Source: Deltaproteobacteria bacterium
GTDB taxonomy: Bacteria; Desulfobacterota; Binatia; Binatales; Binataceae
DNA: 7,731 nt
Direction of reading: 5' to 3'
Assembly: GCA_003161515.1 (NCBI GenBank)
Contig: PMOH01000510.1
Location: forward strand, 1 to 7,731
The notes under the pieces were generated by a model. That model had not been told where the DNA came from, did not search any database, and saw only the letters and a program-made list of their open reading frames with translations. A program made the position numbers and the translations under genes. Of the stretch, positions 1-5,815 are shown piece by piece (position 1 is the first letter of the stretch; each line of letters starts with the position of its first letter).

Positions 1-56
1 ATGATCGCGACGCAACTGTTCGTCGTGCCGAGGTCGATACCGATTACTTTTGCCAT
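1..56 (-). CDS. dnaK: DnaK (Hsp70 chaperone), N-terminal 18 codons only
   Basis: The minus strand from position 56 reads MAKVIGIDLGTTNSCVAI and then leaves the window. This is the near-invariant start of bacterial DnaK: the phosphate-1 loop of the actin-like ATPase domain, with the DLGTTNS signature that contacts ATP. DnaK is the cytoplasmic ATP-driven chaperone that works with DnaJ and the nucleotide exchange factor GrpE. An AGGGGA element lies 11 bases upstream of the ATG. The gene follows grpE on the same strand with a 49-base gap that shows no terminator, so the two are probably co-transcribed. The rest of the protein is outside the window, so its integrity cannot be judged. Confidence 0.95.
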   Translation of the reverse strand, partial: MAKVIGIDLGTTNSCVAI

Positions 57-105
57 GTTAGTAGAGGTCCCCTGATATAAAACTTAAGATAGAAATAATC
101 ACGCT

Positions 106-732
106 TCAGCTATTTTCAACGTCGGAAGCGTCATTTTCGCCTCCGTTTCGCTTTCCTGGATTAGGCCCATTGCCCTTTGCGACTGACACGCGCGCCGGCC
201 GTAGGACCCGCTCGCCAATCAGGTAGCCGCGATGGAATTCATCGACGACCGTGTTCGGCGGATGGGCCTCGGACGCCACGTGATCGACCGCCTCATGCCG
301 ATTGGGATCGAAGGATTGGCCGACCGATTGCAGCGGCGTGACGCCTTGCGCGCGGAGGAAATCGATCAGCGCACGCACCGTCATCTCGACGCCGTCAACG
401 ATCGTCTTGCCGTCGGTGCCGCTGCGCGCGGCCGCGAGCGCGCGCTCGAGATTGTCGATAATCGGCAGCAGGTCGCGCAGAATCGCCTCGCGCTGTATGC
501 GTACGGATTCCTCGCTCTGCTGGCGGATTCGCTTGCGCGAATTCTCGCTGTCGGCGAGCGTGCGAAGATACTTGTCCTTCAGCTCGGCGATTTCCTTGTC
601 CCTCTCGGCGAGCTGCGCCCTTAGAGCTTCCAGTTCGCCGCCTTGCTCTGATTCGGGACCGGCGTTGGCCGGGTCGAATTCTCCATCCATACCGGGATTC
701 CCATCCTGAGGATGCTTGTGTCGCTTGTTCAT
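106..732 (-). CDS. grpE: GrpE, nucleotide exchange factor of DnaK
   Basis: GrpE is the cytoplasmic homodimer that releases ADP from DnaK. The protein is 208 residues from the ATG at 732, normal for the family. Residues 1-30 are a polar tail (GMDGEFDPANAGPESEQGG). Residues about 31-100 form the long dimerisation helix (ELEALRAQLAERDKEIAELK, then DSENSRKR and LLPIIDNLERAL). Residues about 135-185 are the beta-wing with the family signature: FDPNRHEAV at 141-149, then GYLIGERVLRPARVSV. The C-terminal tail after 186 is low-complexity. The frame can be extended upstream to a GTG at 765, but the added residues (MLSFIWYRSAK) do not look like GrpE and neither start has a good Shine-Dalgarno sequence, so I prefer the ATG at 732. 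dnaK follows 49 bases downstream. The usual upstream partner hrcA is displaced by about 2.3 kb of decayed DNA. Confidence 0.96.
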   Translation of the reverse strand: MNKRHKHPQDGNPGMDGEFDPANAGPESEQGGELEALRAQLAERDKEIAELKDKYLRTLADSENSRKRIRQQSEESVRIQREAILRDLLPIIDNLERALAAARSGTDGKTIVDGVEMTVRALIDFLRAQGVTPLQSVGQSFDPNRHEAVDHVASEAHPPNTVVDEFHRGYLIGERVLRPARVSVAKGNGPNPGKRNGGENDASDVENS

Positions 733-898
733 TTTCGCAGACCGATACCAAATAAAACTAAGCACGATTCAGAGTCGCGCCAGTGCCCGGGAAGGTGGAA
801 ATTTCAGCTGTATCGATGTCGCAAGAACCACCAGGTGCTCGCGCCTAGACATGCCGCGATGAGTGCAAGCTGGAACAGAACGGTCCAGCGATGGTGGA
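733..898 (-). promoter_or_regulatory. Leader region upstream of grpE; no recognisable operator
   Basis: A promoter for grpE-dnaK is expected here because the hrcA gene lies more than 2 kb away behind broken genes. I looked for the HrcA operator CIRCE (TTAGCACTC, 9 bases, GAGTGCTAA) and did not find it. The nearest resemblance is GCAC at 762-765 and GTGC at 783-786, but the gap is 17 bases instead of 13 and the outer bases do not match. No convincing sigma-70 or sigma-32 box pair stands out either. The entry marks the location only. Confidence 0.25.
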
Positions 899-902
899 TC
901 AT
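804..902 (-). other. 32-codon ORF encoding one membrane segment, possibly a gene remnant
   Basis: An ATG at 902 overlaps the TGA that ends the copy-1 peptidase fragment (ATGA). It opens a 32-codon frame: MIHHR, a hydrophobic stretch (VLFQLALIAACLGA), then WWFLRHRYS and a stop. The layout, basic residues then about 20 hydrophobic residues then a short basic end, looks like a C-terminal membrane anchor. The frame is open further upstream and basic there (ARRRRTQ before the ATG), so this may be the 3' end of a longer lost gene joined by deletion to the peptidase start, rather than an independent small protein. There is no Shine-Dalgarno sequence of its own. I do not recognise a family, and this could be chance. 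Confidence 0.25.
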
Positions 903-1168
903 CTGAGTCCTGCGCCGCCTCGCGGATTGTGTGCGCTTGTTGCACAAAGTGAATCGCGCTGAATCTGCTGGAGGGACCTGTCGGCAGTTGCCGGAGCGGC
1001 CCCAGCCAGCAGGGTAGGCGCCTGAGGCGGCACGCCGCCGGGTAGCGAGACCATAGGTTCACCATCAGGTGTCTGCGCGAGCGTTCCACCCGTATGTGAG
1101 ATCACGAGGAGAAACAGCATAATGTTTAAGGAAATTCGAGTCCGTGAGACCATGAAGGTCTGTTTCAT
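899..1168 (-). pseudogene. Secreted S53 peptidase (pro-kumamolisin) fragment, copy 1
   Basis: The 89-codon frame starts at the ATG at 1168, behind a very strong Shine-Dalgarno sequence (AGGAGGAG). Residues 1-31 are a signal peptide with hydrophobic core NIMLFLLVISHTGGTLA. Next comes EPMVSLPGGVPPQAPTLLAG at 38-57, nearly identical to copy 2 at 2229 and typical of the segment before the pro-kumamolisin activation domain. Homology ends at about residue 67 (SLQ, near 968); the following residues (QIQRDSLCATSAHNPRGG) do not resemble the family and a stop follows. The propeptide body and the whole Ser-Glu-Asp catalytic domain are missing, so no protease can be made. The intact initiation region means a short secreted peptide could still be translated. 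The start codon lies in a 7-bp inverted repeat (CCATGAA 1150-1156, TTCATGG 1164-1170) that might fold over it. Confidence 0.72.
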
Positions 1169-1411
1169 GGAAACTCCTCCTGTTGAATTTTATGCTCCAA
1201 TGGCGTGCGAACGGACGCTTCGCTCGATTTCGCGGCTTGCGATGTTCTTCGCCATTGTGATCGCAGCAGAGGCTTTGGGCTGTTCGAACAAGCCTCGCAT
1301 GGAAGGTAATGCGGCCCCTCCGGTTTCGGGCGCGATAGTGGGCGCCCCGCTCTCGGTGTGGCCAACCTCAACGCCAACGCCCTCGCCTCGCAGATGACAC
1401 ATAGTGAGACC
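968..1411. repeat. Tandem cassette, unit 1 (S53 start plus divergent small ORF)
   Basis: This stretch is the diverged counterpart of 2011-2559. The best-conserved blocks are about 992-1056 versus 2040-2100 (propeptide leader, including GCGCCTGAGG and CACGCCGCCGG in both), the start region at 1164-1190 versus 2225-2250 (AACTCCTCC in both), and the end of the plus-strand ORF (TGACACATAG versus TGACGCATAG). The units are head to tail: the small ORF of unit 1 ends at 1397 and the peptidase remnant of unit 2 ends at 1414. Confidence 0.75.
1200..1397 (+). CDS. Putative small lipoprotein, copy 1, divergent from S53 fragment
   Basis: The ORF reads MACERTLRSISRLAMFFAIV and so on for 65 residues: a basic n-region, a hydrophobic core (LAMFFAIVIAAEAL), then GC at 27-28, which fits a loose lipobox, then a polar, Pro/Thr/Ser-rich tail ending TPTPSPRR. 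This would be a small outer-membrane or periplasmic lipoprotein. The frame is open upstream to 1122, and an ATG at 1167 (METPPVEF) shares its CATG with the minus-strand peptidase start. No ATG has a Shine-Dalgarno sequence, so the start is uncertain. Support comes from the paralogue at 2294-2548: same position, same architecture, same stop context, and protein similarity (GCSNKP versus ACSRNP, AIVGAPL versus AVVGELG) despite many base changes. I do not recognise a named family. It may be a genuine gene, or a decayed one like its neighbour. Confidence 0.42.
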   Translation: MACERTLRSISRLAMFFAIVIAAEALGCSNKPRMEGNAAPPVSGAIVGAPLSVWPTSTPTPSPRR

Positions 1412-1413
1412 AC

Positions 1414-2229
1414 CTAGCTTCTGAGCGCTGCGGGCAAATAATCGGACAGACCTACTATCGCCAGACACTCGTTAGGACTTCCGCTAATGTTGCCGTTGAC
1501 ACCAGCACTGAGTAGTCCGTTCTCGTCGTAGAAGGTGTAGAAGTCCGCGGGAGCAAATGCTGTGTAAGATATTCCGTTCGAACTCTTCGAATTGCTGAAG
1601 GTTCAGATGGGCGAAATAGTCGATGCGGGAGAGACTGCACTCAAATTGTCAAGGCCCATGACGCCAAGGATAAGACCTTGGAAACGAGTTGGGATCATCG
1701 GGTCAGATGTTATCCCGTAGTGCTTGCCATCGCGCATACCCAAGATCTGAACGTGAAATGCCTGATCGGCTTGCGCGACTGTTCCACTGAATTCTATGTC
1801 TCGCCGATCCCGGCGAATCGCAGTCACGCTGAATCCCTGAGATTGGAGCCAAGCTGAGATTTCATCGTAGGTGGTCTGGAGTGGGCCGAACATCTCATCA
1901 AACTTCTGCGGGTTGAGCCACTTGTGATAATTTGAAGAAGCTGAGTTGTGGAGATCCTCGTTCATCTGGCGCGCCGCTGCCTTGTCGCGGAGTTCGAGAT
2001 AAATTCTCATCTGGAGTAAATTGCCCGCAGATGCGGGATCGGCCCCAGCCAGAAGGGTGGGCGCCTGAGGAGGCACGCCGCCGGCGAGCGAGACCATTGG
2101 TTCAGTGTCCGCTGCAAGCGCAAATGACGACCGCGCACATGATGCGTACCCAATCATGAGGGAAAAGAACATGAGGTTCGATAAGATCCAATCCGTGGAA
2201 GCACTTCGCGGAGAGGATATGCTCTTCAT
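1414..2229 (-). pseudogene. Secreted S53 peptidase (pro-kumamolisin), copy 2, nonsense and truncated
   Basis: The ATG at 2229 follows a strong Shine-Dalgarno sequence (GGAGGAG). Residues 1-40 hold a signal peptide (NLMFFSLMIGYASCARSSFA), then EPMVSLAGGVPPQAPTLLAG, then the pro-kumamolisin activation domain (about 70-197). Family landmarks are RIYLELRDK, NYHKWLNPQKF, FGPLQTTYDEI, WLQSQGFSVTA, RDIEFSGTVAQADQAFHV, YGITSDPMIP and MGLDNL. A TGA at 1603-1605 follows codon 208. In the same frame a further 62 codons are recognisable S53 sequence: APADFYTFYDENGLLSAGVN, then SPNECLAIVGLSDYLPAAL, the first strand of the catalytic domain. A TAG at 1414 then ends it. The catalytic Glu/Asp and the Ser of S53 lie downstream in intact enzymes and are absent. 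Intact homologues are secreted acid endopeptidases that remove their own propeptide. Here at most a secreted propeptide could be made. Confidence 0.85.
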
Positions 2230-2559
2230 GAGAACTCCTCCAATTCAGTTTTTCGCTCGAGTTTGTCTTTATCCCGTCTCTGCCAAGCGATTAATGCGAG
2301 CGAGCGTGTTTGAGCGCATTTCACAAAACGCCATATCTTCTATGATCCTTATGCTGGCCGTCGCGTCTTCGGCATGTTCAAGGAACCCCTCTGGGTCAAG
2401 CGGTCGTATGCCCGCGATGGCCGTAGTCGGGGAACTAGGATATTGCAACTGTTATCCGACGGCGTGTCCAGGCAGTAAACCTACCTCCGCGCTGGAACCA
2501 GCGGCTACGCCTCCAAGTGCGACTCCGCAGCCGACGCCCGCCCGGTGACGCATAGTTCG
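2011..2559. repeat. Tandem cassette, unit 2 (S53 start plus divergent small ORF)
   Basis: This is the partner of 968-1411. It carries the same divergent arrangement and the same block order, with its plus-strand ORF longer by about 30 codons counted from the shared CATG. Unit 2 keeps more of the peptidase (to 1414) than unit 1 does. Divergence between the units is considerable, so the duplication is old, or the two were acquired as separate members of a gene family. Confidence 0.75.
2294..2548 (+). CDS. Putative small lipoprotein, copy 2, divergent from S53 pseudogene
   Basis: The 84-residue reading from the ATG at 2294 has a short basic start (MRASVFER), a hydrophobic core (AISSMILMLAVASSA) and Cys at 28 followed by SRNPSGSSG, consistent with a lipoprotein signal. 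The rest is polar with three further cysteines (YCNCYPTAC) and a Pro/Thr/Ala tail ending TPQPTPAR. The frame is open back to 2105; an ATG at 2228 (MRTPPIQF) overlaps the opposite-strand peptidase start in CATG. No Shine-Dalgarno sequence supports any start. It is the paralogue of the ORF at 1200-1397 and ends in the same TGACNCATAG context. The two ORFs keep a shared layout while the bases diverge, which favours real coding. The function is unknown; the repeated pairing with a secreted peptidase suggests an envelope role, which is inference. Confidence 0.42.
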   Translation: MRASVFERISQNAISSMILMLAVASSACSRNPSGSSGRMPAMAVVGELGYCNCYPTACPGSKPTSALEPAATPPSATPQPTPAR

Positions 2560-2902
2560 TCAACGCTGCTTCTTGTTGACTACAAGTTGATCCCTACGAC
2601 CGCGCCAATCGTTTTGCAAGGGGATTTGCAAGAAGTAGGAGAGATTCACCAATTGTAGTGCTGTCAGGAACGCGAAAGACCAAGGACTGGAAGCTGCGGT
2701 CGAGGATCAAAATGGGCGCGTAACGCGTGGCGCGCTGGCTCTGGAGAAGCACGAACGCAAAGGTTGCGAATAACAAACGTGCTCTAGCGGAGTACATCGC
2801 AGCGTAACTGCGAGTTTAGCTAAGTACCCGATCAGGCGCGAGAGGCCGCCGACATTGCGCTCGATGCCCGCGCCCTCACCCGACGCTCGCGGACTCACGT
2901 CG

Positions 2903-2923
2903 ACCTCTCCCGCGGGGAGAGGT
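2903..2923. repeat. Perfect 9-bp hairpin of the CTCTCCC/GGGAGAG type
   Basis: ACCTCTCCC (2903-2911) and GGGAGAGGT (2915-2923) are exact reverse complements around a 3-base GCG loop. With the preceding GCCCTCACCCG (2871-2881) it matches in style a palindromic sequence common between genes in many GC-rich bacterial genomes. No T-run follows on either strand, so a terminator role is not supported. Confidence 0.7.
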
Positions 2924-2949
2924 AACTCCTCGCTACCAACTTCCTAACA

Positions 2950-3000
2950 GGGACGAAGTCCCGCATCTTTACTATCACTGGGTGCAGGGGTCACCCCTGC
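2950..3000. repeat. Two small adjacent perfect hairpins
   Basis: GGGAC/GTCCC (2950-2954 and 2958-2962, loop GAA) is followed by GCAGGGG/CCCCTGC (2984-2990 and 2994-3000, loop TCA). Read on the minus strand the first becomes GGGAC-TTC-GTCCC. They lie downstream of hrcA, could act as transcript 3'-end structures, and look like mobile intergenic repeats. Confidence 0.6.
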
Positions 3001-3011
3001 CGAAGGAAGTT

Positions 3012-3032
3012 TGAAACCCACCGCGGGTTTCA
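3012..3032 (-). terminator. Candidate 3'-end hairpin of hrcA
   Basis: TGAAACCC (3012-3019) pairs exactly with GGGTTTCA (3025-3032) around a 5-base loop, beginning 14 bases beyond the hrcA stop codon. On the minus strand it is followed by AACTTCCTTCGG, which is not a clean T-run. Intrinsic termination is therefore possible but weak; an RNA-stabilising 3' hairpin is the alternative. Confidence 0.4.
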
Positions 3033-3046
3033 TTTCGACTAGTTCT

Positions 3047-4093
3047 TCAGTCTTCCATCAATCGCGACAGGGCGCGGGCGGTGTACTCGACCAGCGGGAT
3101 GACGCGGTCGTAGTCCATCCGCACCGGGCCGACGATTGCCAGGCTGCCGAGTGCGCTCGAGCCGCTGGCGTATGATGCGGCGACGACGCTCAACGAGGAC
3201 AGGCGCGGGTCGTAGTTTTCCGAGCCGATCGATACGGTCAGGCCGGCGTTGGTGAGGCTGCGCTCGAGCAATTCGAGCAGAGCGGTTTTGTCGTCGAGCG
3301 CGCGCAGCAATTCGCGCATCTTGTCGCGATCGGAAAACTCCGGTTGCTCGAGCGCCTGCAGGCTGCCCTCGACGTACAGCTCAGGACGCCCGACGTAATC
3401 GGAAATCGCCTCGCCGAGCGCGAGCGCATCGTGCATGAAGCGATCGTAGTTGGCGCGCTCCTCGCGCAGTTGCGCCTCGATCCATCGGCGCGCTTCGTCG
3501 AGCGTGCGTCCTTCGAGCGACTCGTTGAGGTAGCGCGCCATTCGATCAAGTTCGTCCTGCGAATGGTCGCGCTCGGTATCGACGATCCGATTCTGCATCG
3601 CGCCCTTCGACGCGACGAAGACCGCCAGCACCTGGTTGTCGCGCAGCCGCACGAAGTTCACCCGCTCGAGGATCGACGCCTCCAGGCGTGGCGCCATCAC
3701 CAGCGCGGCCTGCCCGGTCAGAAGCGAGAGTAGGCGCGGCGTGTCGCGCAGGACGTCGCCCAGGTTGCGCACGGCGCTCGAGTAATGCAGCTCGATTTGC
3801 GCGCGATCCTCAAAACCGATCCGCGTCGCCGCCGCGAGATGATCGACGTAGTAGCGAAATGCTTTTTCAGTCGGGACCCTGCCCGCCGACGTATGCGGCT
3901 GGCGCAGGTAACCGCCGTCCTCGAGCTCGGCCATCATGTTGCGGACCATCGCGGCGCGCACGCCCAGTTGATGCCGCGCGACTATCTGCGCGGAGCCGAC
4001 AGGCTCGGCGGTCGAGATAAACTCCTGCACAGCCGCGATCACCAGCGCGTGTTGCCGGTTCGAAAGCGGGTTGCTTGAAGATTCTTGTGCCAT
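3047..4093 (-). CDS. hrcA: HrcA, heat-inducible transcription repressor
   Basis: HrcA is the dimeric repressor that binds the CIRCE operator upstream of chaperone operons and depends on GroEL to stay folded, so it is released on heat shock. At 348 residues it has the usual length. Residues about 10-85 form the winged helix: SNRQHALVIAAVQEFI, then EPVGSAQIV, then MAELEDGGYL, and the hallmark PHTSAGRVPTEKAFRYYVD at 66-84. The GAF-like and dimerisation parts follow, with C-terminal family features (VSIGSEN, SLSVVAASYA, GSLAIVGPVRMDY, VIPLVEYTARALS). The recognition-helix segment reads GVRAAMVRNMM, where the family norm is close to S-x-A-T-I-R-N, so it is slightly atypical. The start at 4093 has only a weak ribosome site (ACGAG). 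The gene is read towards grpE-dnaK but is cut off from them by broken genes and hairpins. Confidence 0.96.
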   Translation of the reverse strand: MAQESSSNPLSNRQHALVIAAVQEFISTAEPVGSAQIVARHQLGVRAAMVRNMMAELEDGGYLRQPHTSAGRVPTEKAFRYYVDHLAAATRIGFEDRAQIELHYSSAVRNLGDVLRDTPRLLSLLTGQAALVMAPRLEASILERVNFVRLRDNQVLAVFVASKGAMQNRIVDTERDHSQDELDRMARYLNESLEGRTLDEARRWIEAQLREERANYDRFMHDALALGEAISDYVGRPELYVEGSLQALEQPEFSDRDKMRELLRALDDKTALLELLERSLTNAGLTVSIGSENYDPRLSSLSVVAASYASGSSALGSLAIVGPVRMDYDRVIPLVEYTARALSRLMED

Positions 4094-4210
4094 CTCGTGC
4101 TTATTTCAATTCTGTTACGCATTCAGGGATAAGTTCAAGGGACATCGCAACGCAACGCCACTAATTTCCACGATGGCGAGCGCGTATCCCGTGACGTAGG
4201 ATCGATGCCG
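4094..4210. promoter_or_regulatory. Divergent promoter region between hrcA and the ViaA-like gene
   Basis: About 110 bases separate the divergent starts, so both promoters should lie here. On the minus strand TTGAAC (4136-4131) is a possible -35 box for hrcA, but no good -10 box follows. On the plus strand TTCAAT (4112-4117) and GATAAG (4135-4140) have 17-base spacing but match consensus poorly. There is no CIRCE palindrome. AGGA at 4198-4201 is the probable ribosome site of the plus-strand gene. Confidence 0.35.
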
Positions 4211-5815
4211 ATGGCGCGCAAAGCCAAAATCGTCAAGTCGCGACGGGTATATGTGCCCGTCGTGCCGGCCAGTGCGTCGTGGTTCGAGAGCGACAGCTAC
4301 GACCGGCGCACGTGGAACGAAATCGTCGCCGACGCGCCATCGCTCGCGGACCTCGCGGAAACTGGCGAGCGGCTGGTCCCTCATTTCGGCGCGTTGGTGC
4401 AGGATCTTTTCTTCGCGCTGTTCAAGATGAACCCGGTCTTCCGCAAATCCGGCGAGGTGCGCCTCGCGGCCGCGCTCAACCGTACGATCCTCGAGCAAAT
4501 CGTGCCGTCGGCGCCGTTCCAGGCGCTGCGCTCGCGCACCGCGCTCGAAGAGGACAAGGCCGCGATCTCCGCGATCGTGATGAGCGAGCATGCGCTCGAG
4601 CTGGTGAAATCGGAGAAGCTTCTCAATCGCAGCGAGATGCTCGACCTGTGGGACCTCGCGCGGCAGGAGCAGGATCTCGAAGCGCGCGCAGACGCGGTGA
4701 AGTCGGTAAACGAAATCCAGGAAAAAGAAGAAGCCGAATCCGCCGGCGAAGAAAAAGATCAGGCGGCGAAAAAAGAGCTCGCGGAAATGGCCGATGCGGC
4801 TGAACGCGCCGCGAAAGTCTCGGAAGCGCGGCTCAATCAGAAGTCGCGGCAGTTCGAGACTCAACTCAAGGGCGCGGACCAGAGCGCGCTCAAGCGGATG
4901 CAGCTCAAGACCGGTGAGCTGGCGGCGGAAATCGATCAGGCGGCCGAGGACAGCCATGACTTCAGCCGCGAATTCGGGCAGGGCGGACGCGTCGCAGCCG
5001 GTGCGCGGCTCGAGTTGGGACGGCGGCTGGCGCGCAACAAAAAGCTCGGCGAGTTGGCGCGGATGGTCGGGCGGTTCAAGCAGGACGCGCGCGCGCTCAA
5101 GCGCAAAACGCTCGAACGCGGCGTCGCCGAAGCTTACGACATCGAGCTTGGCTCCGAGCTGGGGCGCCTGATTCCCGCCGAGCTGCTCGCGATGCATCAT
5201 CCCGTGCTCAAGCGCGACTTCCACCGCCGCGTGCTTGAAGGCACCGTCCTCCAGTACCGGCTGCGCGACGACGAGCAGAAGGGCAAGGGCCCGATGGTGG
5301 TGTGTATCGACGTCAGCTCCTCGATGCAGGGCGACAAGGAGATGTGGTCGAAGGCGGTCGCGCTGACGCTGATGGATATCGCGCGGCGGCAGCGCCGCCT
5401 GTTCCGCGCCGTCATGTTTTCCTCGGGCGACGTGAGCCTCAAGGTGCTCGACCTCAATCGCGAGCGGCGCTACGCGCCCGACCTGAACAAGGTCGTCGAG
5501 ATGGCCGAGTACTTCCCGGGCGGCGGCACCGACTTCGAGACTCCAATCGACGCCGCGGTCGAACTGCTCGGCGAAAAGAAACTCAAGCGCGGCGATATCG
5601 TGATAATCACCGACGGCGAGTCGCAGGTCAGTCCGGATTGGCTGGCGCGGCTGCGCGAACGCAAAGCCGAGCTGGATTTTTCAATCTTCGCGGTGCTGGT
5701 CGATGTAGGCTCGGCAGAGACGTCGTCGCTGGCGCAGTTCGCCGATCGAATCACGTCGGTCAAGCGCATCAGCGATCAACACGCCCGCGATATTTTCCTG
5801 CACGTGCAATCATGA
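4211..5815 (+). CDS. ViaA-like von Willebrand factor A domain protein
   Basis: The 534-residue protein resembles ViaA, the E. coli partner of the MoxR-type AAA+ ATPase RavA. The N-terminal half is helical. Residues about 150-250 are strongly charged and probably coiled coil (RQEQDLEARADAVKSVNE, EKEEAESAGEEKDQAAKKEL). Residues about 258-350 match the ViaA linker in style (LGELARMVGRFK, ELGSELGRLIPAEL, VLQYRL). The C-terminal VWA domain (about 362-534) has a complete MIDAS: DVSSSM (D367, S369, S371), GGTDF (T440) and ITDGES (D468), which should bind Mg2+ and a partner. An ATG at 4205 is in frame, but AGGA at 4198-4201 lies 3 bases from it and 9 from the ATG at 4211, so I chose the latter. The stop overlaps the next gene in ATGA. 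E. coli ViaA works with RavA at respiratory complexes and membranes; no AAA+ gene is in this window. A CoxE-like VWA protein is the alternative. Confidence 0.85.
   Translation: MARKAKIVKSRRVYVPVVPASASWFESDSYDRRTWNEIVADAPSLADLAETGERLVPHFGALVQDLFFALFKMNPVFRKSGEVRLAAALNRTILEQIVPSAPFQALRSRTALEEDKAAISAIVMSEHALELVKSEKLLNRSEMLDLWDLARQEQDLEARADAVKSVNEIQEKEEAESAGEEKDQAAKKELAEMADAAERAAKVSEARLNQKSRQFETQLKGADQSALKRMQLKTGELAAEIDQAAEDSHDFSREFGQGGRVAAGARLELGRRLARNKKLGELARMVGRFKQDARALKRKTLERGVAEAYDIELGSELGRLIPAELLAMHHPVLKRDFHRRVLEGTVLQYRLRDDEQKGKGPMVVCIDVSSSMQGDKEMWSKAVALTLMDIARRQRRLFRAVMFSSGDVSLKVLDLNRERRYAPDLNKVVEMAEYFPGGGTDFETPIDAAVELLGEKKLKRGDIVIITDGESQVSPDWLARLRERKAELDFSIFAVLVDVGSAETSSLAQFADRITSVKRISDQHARDIFLHVQS

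Larger units (their letters stand above)
2549..3046. other. Gene-free stretch between small ORF and hrcA, with hairpins
   Basis: No frame here shows a recognisable protein. A 67-codon minus-strand frame at 2594-2797 has no Shine-Dalgarno sequence or familiar motif. The left half (2549-2860) has lower GC than the flanking genes and may be decayed coding DNA of unknown origin. The right half (2870-3032) consists of intergenic hairpin sequences, listed separately. Confidence 0.6.

Noticed and set aside
762..786. Possible CIRCE operator upstream of grpE (GCAC...GTGC)
   Set aside because: The gap is 17 instead of 13 bases and the outer TTA/TAA and TC/GA positions do not match.
769..1089. 106-codon minus-strand frame overlapping S53 copy 1
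   Set aside because: It is a shifted frame of the propeptide fragment; only the 899-1168 frame shows signal peptide and family sequence.
1186..1230. TAAAAT as a -10 box for S53 copy 1
   Set aside because: No acceptable -35 box at 17 bases, and the equivalent position of copy 2 does not conserve it.
1603..1605. TGA as a selenocysteine codon
   Set aside because: It falls in a propeptide linker with no catalytic role, no selenocysteine insertion hairpin was noticed, and the gene is truncated anyway.
2594..2797. 67-codon minus-strand ORF with a hydrophobic start
   Set aside because: No Shine-Dalgarno sequence, no recognisable motif, and it lies in a degenerate stretch, so I could not support it as a gene.
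4115..5224. 369-codon minus-strand open frame opposite the ViaA-like gene
   Set aside because: It is the mirror of a GC-rich coding strand: low complexity with many Arg, Leu and Glu runs, no family motif, and it overlaps a well-supported gene entirely.
5302..5811. Upstream extension of the GNAT frame inside the ViaA-like gene
   Set aside because: The extension is Arg-rich shadow sequence. GNAT homology begins at the ATG at 5812, which has the ATGA overlap typical of coupled genes.
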